A stretch of 63,267 nucleotides of DNA, taken from assembly GCA_964490725.1 (NCBI GenBank), contig CAZBDU010000023.1, positions 1-63,267 on the forward strand, written 5' to 3'. The stretch is from CAZBDU01 sp964490725. Its GTDB lineage: Bacteria; Spirochaetota; Spirochaetia; SZUA-6; DRHE01. Both the position numbers and the translations under genes were made by a program. Below the pieces are notes generated by a model. It was not told where the DNA came from, made no database searches, and worked only from the letters and a program-made list of their open reading frames with translations. Position 1 is the stretch's first letter. The number at the start of each line of letters is the position of its first letter. Below are positions 41,255 through 49,485 of this stretch, one piece after another.

Positions 41255-42104
41255 AGGGGAGGAACCGGGGCGGGAGATCCTGAGCTGGGTGGCGCGCCAG
41301 GTGGACATGGGCCCGCGCTGGCCGGGCGGTCCGGCGCACCGGCGCCTGGAGGAGACCCTGCGCGGCGAGCTGTCCCGCTTCGCCGACCGGGTCCTGCTTC
41401 AGCCCTTCGAGCTGCCGCCGCTTCCGCCCCAGGAGGGGAGCGGGCCGGTTCGCTGCTGCAACCTGGTGGGGGTATTCCAGGGCGCCCCCGGGGGAAATCC
41501 GCTGCTCCTGGGGACCCACTACGACACCCGCCTCAGGGCGGACCGCGAGCATGAACCCGGACGGAGGAACCGCCCCATCCCGGGGGCCAACGACGGCGGT
41601 TCCGGCACGGCGGTGCTTCTGGCGCTGCTTCCCTGGCTGCGCCGGCGGCGGCTCGGGCGGGACGTGTACGTGGCCTTCTTCGACGCCGAGGACGTGGGGG
41701 ACCTGGCGGGACTGCCCTTCTCCGTGGGGGCGCGCGTGTTTGTGGCCCGCCCACCCCTTCCTTTGCCGCGGGAGGCCCTCGTGTTGGACATGATCGGCGG
41801 GGCCTCCTTGAGCCTCGACGTGGATGCCCACTGCCTGGGGCACCCGCCCAGCCTGGAGCTGACCCGGCGTCTGTTCCGCCTGGGACGGGAGCTGGGCTAC
41901 CGCGCCTTCGGCGGGGAGAAGGTCCGGCACATCATCTGCGACCACCTGCCCTTCCTGCGCGCCGGGATCGCCAGCTGCCTGCTCATCGACCTGGACTACC
42001 CCCAGTGGCACACCCAGGAGGATTTGCCCGGTGCCATGTCGGAAGCGAGCCTGGCTATGATCTCAGAAGTTCTGCGGCGGTATCTGCAGCTTCCTGGATG
42101 GTGA
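41235..42104 (+). CDS. M28-family glutaminyl-peptide cyclotransferase-like enzyme
   Basis: A 289-residue M28 zinc-hydrolase-fold protein. Metal ligands are visible: His in LLLGTHYDTR, Asp in PGANDGGSG, Glu in FFDAEDVG and the final His in PQWHTQEDLPG. The single-zinc glutaminyl-cyclase subgroup (pyroglutamate formation at protein N-termini) fits the WHTQ(E)D and GANDGGSG wording better than aminopeptidases, but both are possible. No signal peptide is seen, so a cytoplasmic role is likely unless the start is wrong. TTG at 41235 overlaps the ClpX-like gene; the 3' end overlaps hisS by 50 bp on the opposite strand. Confidence 0.75.
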   Translation: MPSPLPEGEEPGREILSWVARQVDMGPRWPGGPAHRRLEETLRGELSRFADRVLLQPFELPPLPPQEGSGPVRCCNLVGVFQGAPGGNPLLLGTHYDTRLRADREHEPGRRNRPIPGANDGGSGTAVLLALLPWLRRRRLGRDVYVAFFDAEDVGDLAGLPFSVGARVFVARPPLPLPREALVLDMIGGASLSLDVDAHCLGHPPSLELTRRLFRLGRELGYRAFGGEKVRHIICDHLPFLRAGIASCLLIDLDYPQWHTQEDLPGAMSEASLAMISEVLRRYLQLPGW

Positions 42105-43365
42105 GCGCCTCGAAGCTGCGGCGGGTGCGCAGATCCTTGAGGTTGTAGCGTCCCCTGCGCTTTTCCTCCTCGCCGCAGAACAGAGCCAGGGGGATGCCGC
42201 GCTTCTCGGCGTACCTCAGCTGCGCGGCGAGCTTCTTCTCCTCCGGGTAGACGTCCACGCTCAGACCGCCCCGGCGCAGCTCCCCGGCCAGCCGGTGATA
42301 CAGCCCCAGGAGCGCCTCCTCCATGCACACCACCAGCAGGTCCGGGGCGGGCCTGGCGGCGCGGCCAACGCCCAGCTCCTCCAGGGCGGCCAGCAGGCGG
42401 TCCAGCCCGATGGAGGCGCCCACCCCCGGCAGCCTCTGCTTCGTGTACAGACCCGCCAGGTCGTTGTAGCGCCCCCCCGAGCAGACCGACCCGATCCCGG
42501 GCAGGGCGGTGAGGAAGGTCTCGCAGACGATGCCGGTGTAGTAGTCCAGGCCCCTGGTGATGGAGGGATCCACGCGGAAGGCGGCGCCCAGCCCGCGGTC
42601 GTGCAGAGCCGCCCGCAGGGTGCGCAGCCGGCGCAGGGCCCCGCTGTCCGGCGGCACCGCCGCGGCGATCTGCTCGAGGGTTTCCTCGTCGCTTGACCCG
42701 CGTTCGATGAAGTGCAGCACCCGGGCGGCGCGGTCCTCTCCGGCGATCTCCGTCAGCTGCCGCCTGACCTCCTCGGCTCCGATCTTGGGCAGCCTGTCCA
42801 CCGTGCGCAGCACCTCCCCCAGTCGGTCCTCCAGGCCCAGCATCCCGAGAAGCTCGTTGAACAGCTGGCGGTGGAAGAGGTGGATCGTGAACTCCTCGAT
42901 GCCCAGGGATGCCAGGCTGTCCTGCATGACCAGCAGTATTTCCAGGTCCGCCCCGGCGCTGTCCACTCCCACGATGTCGAAGTCGATCTGGATGAACTCC
43001 CGGTAGCGGCCGCGCTGGGTGTTCTCCCCCCGCCAGACCTTGGCCATGTGATAGCGTTTGAACGGCAGGGTCAGCTCCCGGCTGTGTGCAGCCATGAAGC
43101 GGGCAAAAGGGACGGTCAGGTCGAAGCGCAGCGCCACGTCTCTCTGGCCGTGGTCCAGGAAGCGGTAGACCTGCTTGTCCGTCTCGCCCCCACCCTTGCC
43201 GAGCAGGATTTCGGCGTATTCCAGGGCCGGGGTGTCGATGGGCACGAACCCGAAGGCTCGAAAGCGATGCGCCAGCCGCTCCTGGATCTCCTCCTTGGCC
43301 AGCTCCGCCTCGGGAAGGGAGTCGCGGAAGCCGCGCAGCGTTCTAGGCTCGATGATGTCCCCCAT
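42055..43365 (-). CDS. hisS: Histidyl-tRNA synthetase
   Basis: Class II synthetase, 436 residues. Motif 1 region (GFRDSLPEAELAKEEI), motif 2 RYHMAKVWRGENTQRGRYREFIQIDFD, the histidine motifs GLDYYTGIVCE and GGRYNDL, motif 3 GVGASIGLDRLL and the anticodon-binding C-terminus are present. ATG at 43365 lies 9 nt after a TAGCAT -10 box. Its 3' end runs 50 bp into the convergent M28 gene. Confidence 0.96.
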   Translation of the reverse strand: MGDIIEPRTLRGFRDSLPEAELAKEEIQERLAHRFRAFGFVPIDTPALEYAEILLGKGGGETDKQVYRFLDHGQRDVALRFDLTVPFARFMAAHSRELTLPFKRYHMAKVWRGENTQRGRYREFIQIDFDIVGVDSAGADLEILLVMQDSLASLGIEEFTIHLFHRQLFNELLGMLGLEDRLGEVLRTVDRLPKIGAEEVRRQLTEIAGEDRAARVLHFIERGSSDEETLEQIAAAVPPDSGALRRLRTLRAALHDRGLGAAFRVDPSITRGLDYYTGIVCETFLTALPGIGSVCSGGRYNDLAGLYTKQRLPGVGASIGLDRLLAALEELGVGRAARPAPDLLVVCMEEALLGLYHRLAGELRRGGLSVDVYPEEKKLAAQLRYAEKRGIPLALFCGEEEKRRGRYNLKDLRTRRSFEALTIQEAADTAAELLRS

Positions 43366-43374
43366 ACGGCGGGA

Positions 43375-43404
43375 ATGCTACCGGCTGCGGCCGCCGGGTG
43401 TCAA
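43375..43404 (-). promoter_or_regulatory. Promoter of hisS, near-leaderless type
   Basis: TTGACA (minus, 43404-43399), 18 bp, TAGCAT (43380-43375), 9 nt before the ATG. Confidence 0.6.
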
Positions 43405-43439
43405 GGTCGAAGGCCGGAGGCGCGGCGGGCGGCCGCCGC

Positions 43440-43467
43440 TTGACTTTGCCGAGCCATCCGCTACAAT
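43440..43467 (+). promoter_or_regulatory. Promoter of pcnB
   Basis: TTGACT (43440-43445), 16 bp, TACAAT (43462-43467); leader about 73 nt to the TTG at 43547. Confidence 0.6.
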
Positions 43468-43546
43468 AGGTCCGCCGCGGGGGCGCAAGCCCGCGGCCGG
43501 GCGAGGGCCCGGAACCAAGACGTCACTCGCGAATCTGGAAGCGCAT

Positions 43547-44707
43547 TTGCTCGCTCGCTATGGAACCTCGGAAGAGGGAAAGATCGTCAAGAAAGCCGAT
43601 ATCTACACCGTGGAGGAGCACGGCATACGTGCGGCCGACCTGGACTCCGACGCGCTGGCGATCGTGGGCCGCCTCAAGGCGGCCGGCTACAGGGCCTACA
43701 TCGTGGGCGGGGCCCTCAGGGACCTGCTGACCGGCAAGAAACCCAAGGACTACGACGTGGCCACCGAGGCCTACCCCAGGACGCTGCGCAGGCTGTTCCG
43801 CAACTCCCGGGTGATCGGCAGGCGCTTCCGCCTGGTGCACGTCATCTTCCAGCGGGGCGGGAGGCGCAAGATCATCGAGGTGTCCACGTTCCGCGCCGGC
43901 CGGGCAAGCGACCACAACAACGTCTACGGCTCCATCGAGGAGGACGTCTGGCGGCGGGACTTCACCTTGAACGCCCTCTACTATTCTCCCGATGACGGCT
44001 TCCTCATCGACTTCGTGGGCGGCTACCGCGACGTCCGCCGGGGAAGGCTGCGCACCCTGGTGCCTGCGGAGGAGTCCTTCCAGGAAGACCCGGTGCGCAT
44101 CATCCGCGGCATCAAGTACTCGGCCACCACCGGATTCGCCCTCAGCGGCTCGATGTCCTCGCTCATTCGCCGCCGGCGGGAGACGCTGCGGGAGTGTTCT
44201 CCCGCGCGCCTCACCGAAGAGCTGTACAAGATCCTGGAAACCGGCTTTGCCGCGCCGATCCTGGAAACCAGCTATCAGCTCGGGGTCCTGGAGGCGATCC
44301 TGCCGGCTCTGGCCGAGCACCTGCGTTTTCTGGGACGCTCCGGGTGGCGGGAAGCGCTGAGCCGCGACCTGGGCCGCCTGGATCGGCTGGTGGCGCAGGG
44401 GGAGCAGCCCCCCCCGAGGGGAGTGCTCCTGGGCCTGCTGTTCCGGGACCTGCTGGAGCGGCGGCTGCGGGAGAGCACGGCTGCCGACTGGCGGCAGGCG
44501 GACTCAGGGGAGGGGCCTGGGGATCCCGAAAGGGGGAAACGGGAGTGGCTGCAGGCCGCGCTGCGCGAGGCGGCGCAGCCGCTTTCGCCTTCGAAGAGGG
44601 AGATCGAAGAAGCGGTCCGGCAGCACCTGGGCCCGGGCCCGAGAAGGGCCCGGCGCCGTGGCCCCCGCAGCCGCCGGGGCCCGCGCCGCTCGCCCCGCAG
44701 GCGCTAG
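43547..44707 (+). CDS. pcnB: Poly(A) polymerase (class II nucleotidyltransferase)
   Basis: Adds 3' adenylates to RNA to promote decay. The nucleotidyltransferase motif IVGGALRDLLTGKKPKDYDVAT (DxD near residue 65) is followed by FRNSRVIGRRFRLVHVIF, where GRRFRLVH is the signature separating bacterial poly(A) polymerases from CCA-adding enzymes. Head and neck domains follow to about residue 300. The C-terminus is Arg/Pro-rich (RRARRRGPRSRRGPR), typical of RNA-binding tails. No ATG is available; TTG at 43547 has GGAAG at suitable spacing. 386 residues. Confidence 0.85.
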   Translation: MLARYGTSEEGKIVKKADIYTVEEHGIRAADLDSDALAIVGRLKAAGYRAYIVGGALRDLLTGKKPKDYDVATEAYPRTLRRLFRNSRVIGRRFRLVHVIFQRGGRRKIIEVSTFRAGRASDHNNVYGSIEEDVWRRDFTLNALYYSPDDGFLIDFVGGYRDVRRGRLRTLVPAEESFQEDPVRIIRGIKYSATTGFALSGSMSSLIRRRRETLRECSPARLTEELYKILETGFAAPILETSYQLGVLEAILPALAEHLRFLGRSGWREALSRDLGRLDRLVAQGEQPPPRGVLLGLLFRDLLERRLRESTAADWRQADSGEGPGDPERGKREWLQAALREAAQPLSPSKREIEEAVRQHLGPGPRRARRRGPRSRRGPRRSPRRR

Positions 44708-44777
44708 CAGCCCCCCTGTCCGGGGCAGGATTGCCTCTCGCAGCCCCCGGTAGTACAGTGGGCCCCTGAGCGAGGCA

Positions 44778-45687
44778 ATGAGCCCCAAGGAACGTGTGCG
44801 GCGCGCCCTGCGGCGCGGGCCGGTGGACCGTGTACCCGTGTTCATGTGGTTCCATCCGGATACCACGCGGAAGCTGGCCCGGCTCCTGGAGCTGCCCGCC
44901 CATCGGGTGGGGACGGCCATGGGCAACGACGTGCTGCAGACCTGGGTCAACAACAACTACGCCATGGAGGGAATCGTCCACGCCCGGGACGGGGAGGGGC
45001 ATCGCGACTTCTGGGGCATCCGCTGGGAGAAGCAGGGCGCCTTCAACCAGCCCGTGGAGTTTCCCCTGGCTTCGGTCTCCGAGGACGAGACGCTCCGGTA
45101 CCGCTTCCCGACAGAGCAGCTCGACTTCCTGCTGGCTCGCCTGCGCCCCCTGATCGACCGGGCCGGGGACTACTTCATCGGCCTGCGACGTCTCCCCCTG
45201 CGCCTTCGAGATGTTCTGGCGCCTGCGGGGCCTGGAAGAGGCGCTGGTCGACATTGCGGCCCGGCCTGCCCTGGCCGGGAGGATGCTGGAACGGTGCGCG
45301 GGGTTCGCCCGCACTCTGTCCCAGAGGGCCTGCCGGGAGCTGCCTCTGGACTGGCTGTGGACCGGGGACGACGTGGCCGGGCAGGATGGAATGGCCCTGA
45401 GCCCCACCGCCTGGCGGGAGCTGATCGAGCCGTTGCTTGCCGAAATCTTCGCGGTGGGCAAGCGGGCGGGAGTATGGGTGGCGTACCACTGCTGCGGGGC
45501 TCTGCGGCCGATAATCCCCGATCCGATCGAGATCGGACTGGACGTGCTCAACCCGATTCAGGCGGGCTGTCCGGGCATGGACCCTCTGTAGCTCAAGAAG
45601 GAGTACGGAGACCGGCTCTGCTTCATGGGCGGAGTGGACACTCAGCGGCTGCTTCCCTTCGCCTCCGCCGGCGAGGTCCGGCGGTCC
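44778..45687 (+). pseudogene. Decayed URO-D family gene, copy 1
   Basis: The opening frame (SPKERVRRALRRGPVDRVPVFMWFHPDTT) is a URO-D / cobalamin methyltransferase-type protein. After DYFIG an extra C at about 45182-45183 shifts the frame; restoring it continues FIGCDVSPCAFEMFWRLRG and on through VAYHCCGALRPIIPDPIEIG. An in-frame TAG (45589-45591) then interrupts MDPL/LKKEYGDRLCFMGGVD. The C-terminal helices are missing and the sequence runs directly into a second homologue. Two lesions plus truncation indicate a dead gene. Its original substrate is unknown. Confidence 0.85.
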
Positions 45688-46395
45688 ATCCGGTTCCGCC
45701 GCCCCGACTACGTTCCGGTCCTTTTCTTCAACCGGGTTCTTCAACCGGGACAAGGGCAGTCCGATCTCATCGTGATCGGCGTGGTGCGCCATTTCATGGG
45801 GCCGGGAGAGGAGCGCTCCGAGTGGGGGTTCTGCTGGGAGAAGCTGGATGCACCATGGGGCAGCCCCGGGAGCCGCTTCTGCCGGACTGGGACCGACTGG
45901 CGAACCTGCAGATGCCGCAGCCGGCAGACCCCGGCCGCTTCAGCCATGTGGCGGGGGTGATGAATCAGTACGGCGAGCGTTACTACCTGGCAAGCCTGGT
46001 GCTCTCAGGCTTCACCGTCATGAGCCTCCTCCGGGGATTCGCGCCGCTGCTCCTGGATCTGTCGGGAGACCGGCCCGAGGGCGGCGAGCTCGCCGACCGG
46101 GTGTTGGGTTTCGAGGAAGGAGTGATCCGCCAGCTGCCGGCCCACGGCTTCCACGGAGTGGCCTTCTACGACGACTGGGGAACCCAGGAGAGCCCGATCG
46201 TGTCCCCGGCGCTCTGGCGCCGGCATTTCCGCGAGCGCTACCGCCGCCAGTTCGCCCTGGCCCACCAGCTGGGTCTGGAGGTGTACTTCCACAGCTGCGG
46301 CTGCGTCCGCGAGATCATCCCCGACCTGATGGAGATAGGGGTGGACATGCTCAACCTCAGCCAGCCGAACCTCTACGACATCGCGGAGCTCGCAC
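45688..46395 (+). pseudogene. Decayed URO-D family gene, copy 2, fused and truncated
   Basis: The match starts inside the usual N-terminal motif (RFRRPDYVPVLFFNR), joined without a start codon to the remnant of copy 1. A missing G near 45850 breaks EKLD(G)TMGQPREP; the other frame then continues ADPGRFSHVAGVMNQYGERYY through FHGVAFYDDWGTQESP, YFHSCGCVREIIPDL and IGVDMLNLSQPNLYDIAEL before similarity ends near 46395. The last 60-70 residues of a normal protein are absent. The join looks like an internal deletion between tandem paralogues. Confidence 0.85.
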
Positions 46396-46504
46396 CGCCG
46401 TATTCCGCTACAGATCGGCGGACTTTGCCAAACGCCGTGAAAGGCGGCCAAAGGCCCCAGCGCGCCGCGGTTCCTGTCCGGCTCGCGCTGCTGCCAGCCT
46501 CCCT

Positions 46505-46534
46505 TTGACAGGCCGGGGCCGATGGGGCGATAAT
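46505..46534 (+). promoter_or_regulatory. Promoter of the 64-aa gene and following operon
   Basis: TTGACA (46505-46510), 18 bp, GATAAT (46529-46534); leader about 20 nt with AGGAG before the ATG. Confidence 0.65.
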
Positions 46535-46560
46535 TGGAGCGTGCGGGGACAGGAGCAACC

Positions 46561-46755
46561 ATGGATTCAACGGGTATGTCTCACGCCGGGCATGAACGGC
46601 ATCTGTGCTATCTGCAGCACATCGGCTACCTGGCCGAGCATCCCGAGAGCTATGCGGAGCTGGTGAGGGGGGGCCGGTATCTGTGCTCGGTTTGCGGAAG
46701 AACGGCCCGGGAGGCGGACAACCTCCGCCATCCCAGACCGCTCGCACCGGAGTAG
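46561..46755 (+). CDS. Small CxxC protein of 64 residues
   Basis: A small soluble protein with an ordered-looking sequence: HERHLCYLQHIGYLAEHPES, then YLCSVCGRTAREADNL with one CxxC pair, resembling half of a zinc ribbon. It has a near-consensus promoter and an AGGAG site at good spacing (ACAGGAGCAACC before ATG), which argues that it is real despite its size. 73 nt separate it from the proposed gmhA start, so it may head that operon. No family recognised. Confidence 0.65.
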   Translation: MDSTGMSHAGHERHLCYLQHIGYLAEHPESYAELVRGGRYLCSVCGRTAREADNLRHPRPLAPE

Positions 46756-46828
46756 GGTCCGCCGGCCGCAGCGGTTGCGTGAAGAGCGACTGCGCGAAGA
46801 TGACCCAGCCCGAAGGCGGCGCGTAGAG

Positions 46829-47467
46829 TTGGCTTCCCCGGCATTCATCGAACGACTCCTGCGGGAACACCCCCATCTGGAACGCTGCCGGGCCTCTCTC
46901 GGGGAAGCGGTGGCGCGCCTGGCGGAGTGCTTCCGCGGGGGCGGCAAGCTTCTGGCCTGCGGCAACGGCGGCAGCGCCGCCGACGCCGAGCACATTGTGG
47001 CCGAGCTGATGAAGGGCTTCCGCTCCCGGCGGCCCCTCCAGGCGGAGCAGAAGGCCGCGCTCGGCCGCCGCTGGCCCGGGGAAGGGGCGGTCCTGGCCGG
47101 CAAGCTGCAGGCAGCGCTGCCGGCCATCTCCCTGGTCAGCCAGGTGTCCCTGAGCTCGGCGGTATCCAACGACGTGGGCTCCGAGATGGTGTTCGCCCAG
47201 CAGGTGTTCGGCTACGGGAGGCCCGGTGACGTCCTGGTCGCCATCAGCACCTCCGGCAACGCGGCGAACGTGCTCAACGCGGTGAAGGTCGCCCGGGCCT
47301 TCGGCCTCCGCACCGTCGCCCTGACCGGGGCCGGCGGGGCGCTGGGCGGGATCTGCGAGCTGTCCATCGCGGTTCCCGGGGCGGACACCGCAGCGATCCA
47401 GGAGAACCACATGCTGGTGTACCACGCGCTGTGCGCGGCGGTGGAAGCGGAGCTGTTTCCGGAATGA
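46829..47467 (+). CDS. SIS-domain phosphosugar isomerase, GmhA-like
   Basis: A phosphoheptose-isomerase-like protein of about 212 residues. SIS-domain hallmarks are present: LLACGNGGSAADAEHIVAELM (phosphate loop), then after a longer-than-usual loop VLVAISTSGNAANVLNAVKVA and TVALTGAGGALGGICELSIAVPG, ending with the QENHMLVYHALCAAVE helix. GmhA converts sedoheptulose-7-phosphate to D-glycero-D-manno-heptose-7-phosphate. The start is uncertain; TTG at 46829 gives a typical N-terminus, with TTG at 46775 an alternative. The stop overlaps the next ATG (ATGA). Confidence 0.8.
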   Translation: MASPAFIERLLREHPHLERCRASLGEAVARLAECFRGGGKLLACGNGGSAADAEHIVAELMKGFRSRRPLQAEQKAALGRRWPGEGAVLAGKLQAALPAISLVSQVSLSSAVSNDVGSEMVFAQQVFGYGRPGDVLVAISTSGNAANVLNAVKVARAFGLRTVALTGAGGALGGICELSIAVPGADTAAIQENHMLVYHALCAAVEAELFPE

Positions 47468-49485
47468 ACGCCGGCAGCCCGCGCCTCCGGGACCGGCAGG
47501 TCCGCCGGATACTCCAGGCTCTTCCCTCGCTGCGCTTCGGTGTGGTGGGCGATTTCTGCCTGGATGTCTATCTCACGGTGGAACCGTCGGGCTCGGAGGT
47601 GTCGGTGGAAACCGGGTTGGCCACCCAGGCGGTTTCCAGCCAGCGCTACTCTCTGGGCGGGGCCGGGAACGTGACGGCAAACCTGAAGGCGCTGGGCGCC
47701 GGCACGGTGCGCCCCTTCGGGGTCACCGGGGCCGATCCCTACGGGCGGACCATGCGGCGCGTCATGGAGGGGCTTGCCATCGACACCGGCGGCCTCCTGC
47801 TCCAGGCCGAACGCTGGGACACCCACACCTACACCAAGGTCCACGTGGGCGGGCGGGAGCAGCCCCGGCTGGATTTCGGCAACTTCAACCAGCTGGACTC
47901 CACCACCTCCCTGGCTTTGCTGGAGCGCATCGCCGCCGCGCTCCCGGAGGTGGACATCCTGGTCATCAACCAGCAGGTTCAGCGCGGAGTCCATAGCGCC
48001 GCCTTCCGCAGAGAGCTCGGCGCCCTGCTGGCACGACCCGGCTCGCCTCCCGCCATTCTGGACAGCCGCAGCTACAGCGATGATTTCGGGGGGGTGTACC
48101 GGAAGCTCAACGAACGCGAGGGTGCGCTCCTGTGCGGCCTGGAGCGCCTCCCTGCGGCCTCGATCGGCCTGGAGGCGGCGGAGGGCATTGCCCGGAAGCT
48201 GTTCACCCGCTGGCGGCAGCCGCTGTTCCTGACGCGCGGTGCCGCGGGATGCCTGGCGGTGGACGGAGAAGGGGAAATCCACCTCGTTCCGGGGATTCTC
48301 ATCCTGGGGCGGACCGACCCGGTGGGCGCCGGCGACACGATGCTGGCGGGGATCGCCGCGGCGCTGGCCGCCGGTGAGGCGCCTGGAAACGCGGCGCTGT
48401 TCGGCAACCTGGCCGCCGCCGTGACGGTGCAGAAGCTCTTCCAGACCGGCACGGCCTCCCCGGAGGAGATCCTGGCCCTCGAGGCCGGGCACGGCTATCG
48501 CTACGAACCCGAGCTGGCCGCCCTGCCGCAGCGGGCCCGCCACCGCCTTGATACCGAGATCGAGGTGGTGGCCCAGGGGCCGGGACCCTGCTGGATCACT
48601 GACGCCATATTCGACCACGACGGGACGATCTCCACCCTGCGGGAAGGCTGGGAGGAGGTCATGGAGCCGGTCATGGTGCGCGCGATCCTGGGCGACCGGT
48701 GGCGGCAGGCGGCGGAGGAGAGCCGCCGGAGGGTCACCGAGCAGGTCCGGGAGTACATCGCCCGGACCACCGGCGTGCAGACCCTGGTCCAGATGCGCGG
48801 GCTTTCGGACATGGTGCGGCAGTTCGGCGCCGTCCCGGAAGCGGAGATCCTGGACGAGCATGGCTACAAGAGGATCTACAACCAGGCGTTGATGAGCAGG
48901 ATCGAAGGACGCCTGGCGAAGAAGGAGCGCGGGGAGCTTCAAACCGACGACTTCACGGTGAAGAGCGCGGTCTCCTTCCTGCGCCGCCTGCACGCGCGCG
49001 GGGTGCGGCTGTACCTGGCCAGCGGCACCGACCAGGCGGACGTGGAGCGGGAGGCCCGCCTGTTGGGCTACGCGGATCTGTTCGAGGGGCGCATCTACGG
49101 TGCGGTAGGGGATCTCCACCACGAGCCGAAACGCGAGGTTCTGGATGCGATCCTGGCGAAGGTGGCCGGGCGGGCGGACACGAAGGTCCCCGGGCGGGCA
49201 GGGAGCGGCGGCTCCCCGCGGCAGGAGGAACGGTCCGCCGCCGGCGGGGCCGGCTTCGTGGTCTTTGGAGACGGCCCGGTGGAGATCCAGGAGGCCCGCA
49301 GGCGGGGCGGCCTGGCCGTGGGCGTGGCCAGCGATGAGCGGCGCCGCTTCGGACTGAACCTGAACAAGCGCCGGCGCCTGATCGAGGCCGGAGCCCATCT
49401 GGTGGTCCCCGACTTCAGCCAGATGGACGCGCTGATGGAATGCCTGGGCTTCGGGGGGTCCTCAAAGCCTGCGGGAGGACGGTGA
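47464..49485 (+). CDS. PfkB sugar kinase (HldE-like) fused to a HAD phosphatase
   Basis: A 673-residue fusion. Residues about 20-345 are a PfkB/ribokinase-type kinase resembling the kinase half of HldE: GGAGNVTANLKALGA (motif 1) and DPVGAGDTMLAGIAAAL (motif 2, catalytic Asp). Residues about 375-660 are a HAD hydrolase with DxD motif FDHDGTIS, a Ser/Thr motif in LASGTD, a Lys region and GDGPVEIQEARRRG. The nucleotidyltransferase half of HldE is absent. With the GmhA-like gene, kinase plus phosphatase could make heptose-1-phosphate from heptose-7-phosphate in one polypeptide. ATG overlaps the isomerase stop; the end overlaps the next GTG. Confidence 0.82.
   Translation: MNAGSPRLRDRQVRRILQALPSLRFGVVGDFCLDVYLTVEPSGSEVSVETGLATQAVSSQRYSLGGAGNVTANLKALGAGTVRPFGVTGADPYGRTMRRVMEGLAIDTGGLLLQAERWDTHTYTKVHVGGREQPRLDFGNFNQLDSTTSLALLERIAAALPEVDILVINQQVQRGVHSAAFRRELGALLARPGSPPAILDSRSYSDDFGGVYRKLNEREGALLCGLERLPAASIGLEAAEGIARKLFTRWRQPLFLTRGAAGCLAVDGEGEIHLVPGILILGRTDPVGAGDTMLAGIAAALAAGEAPGNAALFGNLAAAVTVQKLFQTGTASPEEILALEAGHGYRYEPELAALPQRARHRLDTEIEVVAQGPGPCWITDAIFDHDGTISTLREGWEEVMEPVMVRAILGDRWRQAAEESRRRVTEQVREYIARTTGVQTLVQMRGLSDMVRQFGAVPEAEILDEHGYKRIYNQALMSRIEGRLAKKERGELQTDDFTVKSAVSFLRRLHARGVRLYLASGTDQADVEREARLLGYADLFEGRIYGAVGDLHHEPKREVLDAILAKVAGRADTKVPGRAGSGGSPRQEERSAAGGAGFVVFGDGPVEIQEARRRGGLAVGVASDERRRFGLNLNKRRRLIEAGAHLVVPDFSQMDALMECLGFGGSSKPAGGR

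Noticed and set aside
40016..41308. Extension of the HrpA-like reading frame far upstream on the minus strand
   Set aside because: It runs antisense through the whole ClpX-like gene and its promoter; homology begins just after the GTG at 40015.
43547..44707. CCA-adding enzyme instead of poly(A) polymerase
   Set aside because: GRRFRLVH after the nucleotidyltransferase motif is the bacterial poly(A) polymerase signature; the tRNAs here do need a CCA enzyme, but it is probably elsewhere.
45178..45190. Programmed frameshift in the first URO-D gene
   Set aside because: No slippery heptamer or downstream structure was seen, and the gene has other lesions.
45589..45591. In-frame TAG as a pyrrolysine codon in a methyltransferase-like gene
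   Set aside because: The URO-D family does not use pyrrolysine, the site is not a catalytic position, and two nearby frameshifts plus truncation show gene decay.
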